From Armatimonadota bacterium (lineage in GTDB: Bacteria; Armatimonadota; Zipacnadia; Zipacnadales; UBA11051): 7,323 nucleotides of DNA. Where the stretch lies: NCBI GenBank assembly GCA_030612305.1, contig JAUWOG010000112.1:1-7323 (forward strand), written 5' to 3'. Shown one piece after another: positions 5,489 to 7,323 of the stretch. Every line of letters begins with the position of its first letter. Position 1 is the first letter of the stretch. A program made the translations under genes and the position numbers. The notes beneath the pieces were generated by a model that saw nothing but the letters and a program-made list of their open reading frames with translations, searched no databases and had not been told where the DNA came from.

Positions 5489-7009
5489 ATGTATGACCAT
5501 CCGGTGTGTGGGCAAGCCGACGGCTGTCCGAATGTGACCTGCGACGTTCAGTGCGCCGCACGACGCACAGACTGGGGCGATGCTTGCGGCGTGTTCGGCG
5601 TTTTTGCGCCCGGCCAGGACGTGGCGCGCATCACCTATTTCGGCCTCTACGCGCTCCAGCACCGCGGCCAGGAAAGCGCCGGCATCGCGGTGTGGCACCC
5701 TCGCGAGGAGATGCAGCACCACAAGGGCATGGGCCTGTGTTTCCAGGTCTTCACTGAGCAGATCCTGCGCAGTCTCCAGGGCGATTGTGCCATCGGTCAC
5801 GTGCGCTATTCCACCACGGGCTCCAGCCACATATACAATGCCCAGCCGATGTTCGGGGAAGGCAAGTTCGGCCCCTTTGCCGTTGCCCATAACGGAAACC
5901 TTGTTAACGCCCACCAGCTGCATGAGCAACTCGAGATGCAGGGACCCGAGATGGCCGGCATCAGCGACACGGCAGTGATGGTGGCGCTTCTGTCGCGCTC
6001 ATCGGCGGACACGCTCGAAGAGGCCATCATCGAGATGATGGGGATCATCAAGGGGGCCTACTCGCTGGTGCTCCTGGCACCCGAAAAGATCATCGCGGTG
6101 CGTGACGCCCACGGTGTTCGTCCGCTGTGCATCGGCCGGCTCAACGGCGACCACTGGGTGATCGCCTCCGAGACGTGCGCACTGCACACCATCGGCGCCG
6201 ACTTCATCCGTGAAGTCGAGCCAGGCGAGATGATCGTCATAGACAAAGATGGTCTCTCCGCTACCGAGGTCCTCAAGCCGACGCGCAAGGCGTGCTGCAT
6301 CTTTGAGTTTATCTACTTCGCGCGGCCGGACAGCCACATCTACGGGCGCTCGGTCTATATGTCGCGGCAGCGTATGGGGCATCTGCTGGCCCAGCAGGCT
6401 CCTGTAGAAGCCGACCTGGTTATCCCTGTGCCTGAGAGTGGCATCCCCCATGCCATGGGCTACGCGGAGGTAGCCAAGATCCCGTATGGCGAGGGGTTCA
6501 TCAAGAACCGCTACATCCACCGGACGTTCATTGCGCCAGACCAGCGGCTGCGCGAGCTGGGTGTGAAGATGAAGCTGGCCCCGCTGAAGGAGGCGGTCAG
6601 AGGCAAGCGTCTCATCGTGGTTGATGACTCGATCGTGCGCGGGACGACTACGGGCCCGGAGATAGCTCTGCTGCGGGAGGCCGGCGCGCGTGAGATTCAC
6701 CTCCGCATCAACTGCCCGCCGATCAAATGGGGCTGCTTCTATGGGGTTGATACTTCGGCGGGGCGCTCGGAACTGATCGCCGCCCGCATGTCCGTCGAAG
6801 AGATCAGGCAACACCTGGGCGCTGATAGTCTCGAGTACCTCAACATGAAGAACCTCATAGCAGCCGTGGGCCTTCCGAAAAGCAACTTCTGCACCGCGTG
6901 CTTTGACAACCAGTACCCGATCCCCGTGCCGAAAGAGTTGAAGGTGGCCAAGGCGGATGTGGCCCCGGCCAAGTCCGCGGAGGAAGAGAAACAGCCTGCG
7001 CCAAGCTAG
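5489..7009 (+). CDS. purF: Amidophosphoribosyltransferase (glutamine PRPP amidotransferase), Fe-S type with propeptide
   Basis: PurF catalyses the first committed step of purine synthesis: PRPP plus glutamine gives 5-phosphoribosylamine, and it is normally feedback-inhibited by purine nucleotides. The glutaminase domain begins at Cys33 (ACGVFG), the expected N-terminal nucleophile after self-cleavage, followed by QHRGQESAGI (57-66), GHVRYSTTG, AHNGNL and SDTAV. The phosphoribosyltransferase domain has ARPDSHIYG, PESGIPHAMGYA and the PRPP loop LIVVDDSIVRGTT (375-387). Cys270, Cys416, Cys468 and Cys471 match the four [4Fe-4S] ligands of the B. subtilis-type enzyme; the 146-residue spacing between the first two equals that in B. 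subtilis. The 32-residue propeptide is long and holds four more cysteines (7, 13, 18, 22). The C-terminus is a Lys/Ala/Glu-rich tail of about 20 residues. The ATG has GGTGGAGTG ending 8 nt upstream. purM follows after 58 nt. Confidence 0.97.
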   Translation: MYDHPVCGQADGCPNVTCDVQCAARRTDWGDACGVFGVFAPGQDVARITYFGLYALQHRGQESAGIAVWHPREEMQHHKGMGLCFQVFTEQILRSLQGDCAIGHVRYSTTGSSHIYNAQPMFGEGKFGPFAVAHNGNLVNAHQLHEQLEMQGPEMAGISDTAVMVALLSRSSADTLEEAIIEMMGIIKGAYSLVLLAPEKIIAVRDAHGVRPLCIGRLNGDHWVIASETCALHTIGADFIREVEPGEMIVIDKDGLSATEVLKPTRKACCIFEFIYFARPDSHIYGRSVYMSRQRMGHLLAQQAPVEADLVIPVPESGIPHAMGYAEVAKIPYGEGFIKNRYIHRTFIAPDQRLRELGVKMKLAPLKEAVRGKRLIVVDDSIVRGTTTGPEIALLREAGAREIHLRINCPPIKWGCFYGVDTSAGRSELIAARMSVEEIRQHLGADSLEYLNMKNLIAAVGLPKSNFCTACFDNQYPIPVPKELKVAKADVAPAKSAEEEKQPAPS

Positions 7010-7067
7010 CCGCGCGCTGAGGCGAGGCATGGCGATGAGGTGCCGAGTGCCGAAGGAAGAAGGGGCA

Positions 7068-7323
7068 ATGGAGAAGCAAACCACCTATGCAGACGCCGGC
7101 GTGAATATCGCCGCCGCTGAGCAGGCACTCGAGCGCGCCCGGGACGCGATCGAGGCCACACACACTGAGGCCGTCGTGTCCGGCCAGGCCGATTTCGGCG
7201 GTATGTTTGCGCTGACGGCGGACCACAAGGACCCCGTGCTGATATCGGGGGCCGACGGAGTTGGGACGAAGTTGAAGATCGCCTTTGCACTCGACAAGCA
7301 CGATACCATCGGGCAGGACCTGG
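7068..7323 (+). CDS. purM: Phosphoribosylformylglycinamidine cyclo-ligase (AIR synthetase), 3' partial
   Basis: PurM closes the imidazole ring, turning FGAM into AIR with ATP; its product feeds the step carried out by PurE. Only the first 85 residues lie in the window, and the frame runs off the 3' end without a stop. They show the family N-terminus TTYADAGVNI (residues 5-14), FGGMFAL (43-49), PVLISGADGVGTKLKIAFAL (56-75), with the Asp63-Gly-Val-Gly-Thr-Lys nucleotide-binding segment, and DKHDTIGQDL (76-85). The ATG at 7068 puts the YxDAGV motif six residues in, as is usual, with a purine-rich AAGGAAG 8 nt upstream. In-frame ATGs at 7029 and 7035 would add 13 or 11 residues unlike the family and are less likely. 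It is the last gene of the dnaB-purDEFM run seen here. Confidence 0.95.
   Translation, partial: MEKQTTYADAGVNIAAAEQALERARDAIEATHTEAVVSGQADFGGMFALTADHKDPVLISGADGVGTKLKIAFALDKHDTIGQDL

Noticed and set aside
7029..7067. Earlier purM starts at ATG 7029 or 7035
   Set aside because: They are in frame and have a weak GAGG upstream, but would add residues unlike the PurM family; the ATG at 7068 gives the usual distance to the YxDAGV motif.
5999..7084. Open frame of 361 codons on the minus strand opposite purF
   Set aside because: No domain is recognisable, it is rich in Arg, His and Asp as expected from reverse-complemented GC-rich codons, and purF beneath it has every catalytic motif.

Overview
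All genes recognised in this window lie on the + strand with short gaps: (5' end missing) mlaD-like MCE gene, rplI, dnaB, purD, purE, purF and (3' end missing) purM. The DNA is GC-rich (around 60% by eye). No rRNA, tRNA, CRISPR array, insertion sequence or convincing intrinsic terminator was seen. The organism must have two membranes, because the first gene encodes an MCE lipid-transport protein whose C-terminus reads as an outer-membrane beta-barrel. That architecture is known from diderm lineages of the Terrabacteria, such as the Firmicute Veillonella. A diderm Terrabacterium (for example Armatimonadota or a relative) is my best guess. It is an inference and the sequence does not settle it.

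Region 1 (1-1419) is the rest of the MlaD-like protein: the end of an MCE domain, about 270 residues of helix with periodic breaks, then about 136 residues of amphipathic strands. Region 2 (1607-3623) is a replication/translation pair, ribosomal protein L9 and the replicative helicase DnaB, a widely conserved neighbourhood. Here it follows mlaD rather than the rpsF-ssb-rpsR genes that often precede rplI. Region 3 (3638-7323) is a de novo purine block. PurF makes phosphoribosylamine from PRPP and glutamine, PurD ligates glycine to it, PurM closes the imidazole ring to AIR, and PurE works on the following carboxylation step. The gaps from dnaB onward are 14, 45, 39 and 58 nt, so dnaB-purDEFM could be co-transcribed.

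Most of the window is housekeeping sequence. The points worth a second look are the possible inner-to-outer-membrane MlaD bridge, a four-cysteine propeptide on PurF, loss of the usual His in the PurE AHLPG motif with no purK nearby, substitutions in the ATP-binding loop of PurD, a charged insertion and a DLRESG change in DnaB, and an acidic tail on L9. I found no clear sign of an entirely new system.
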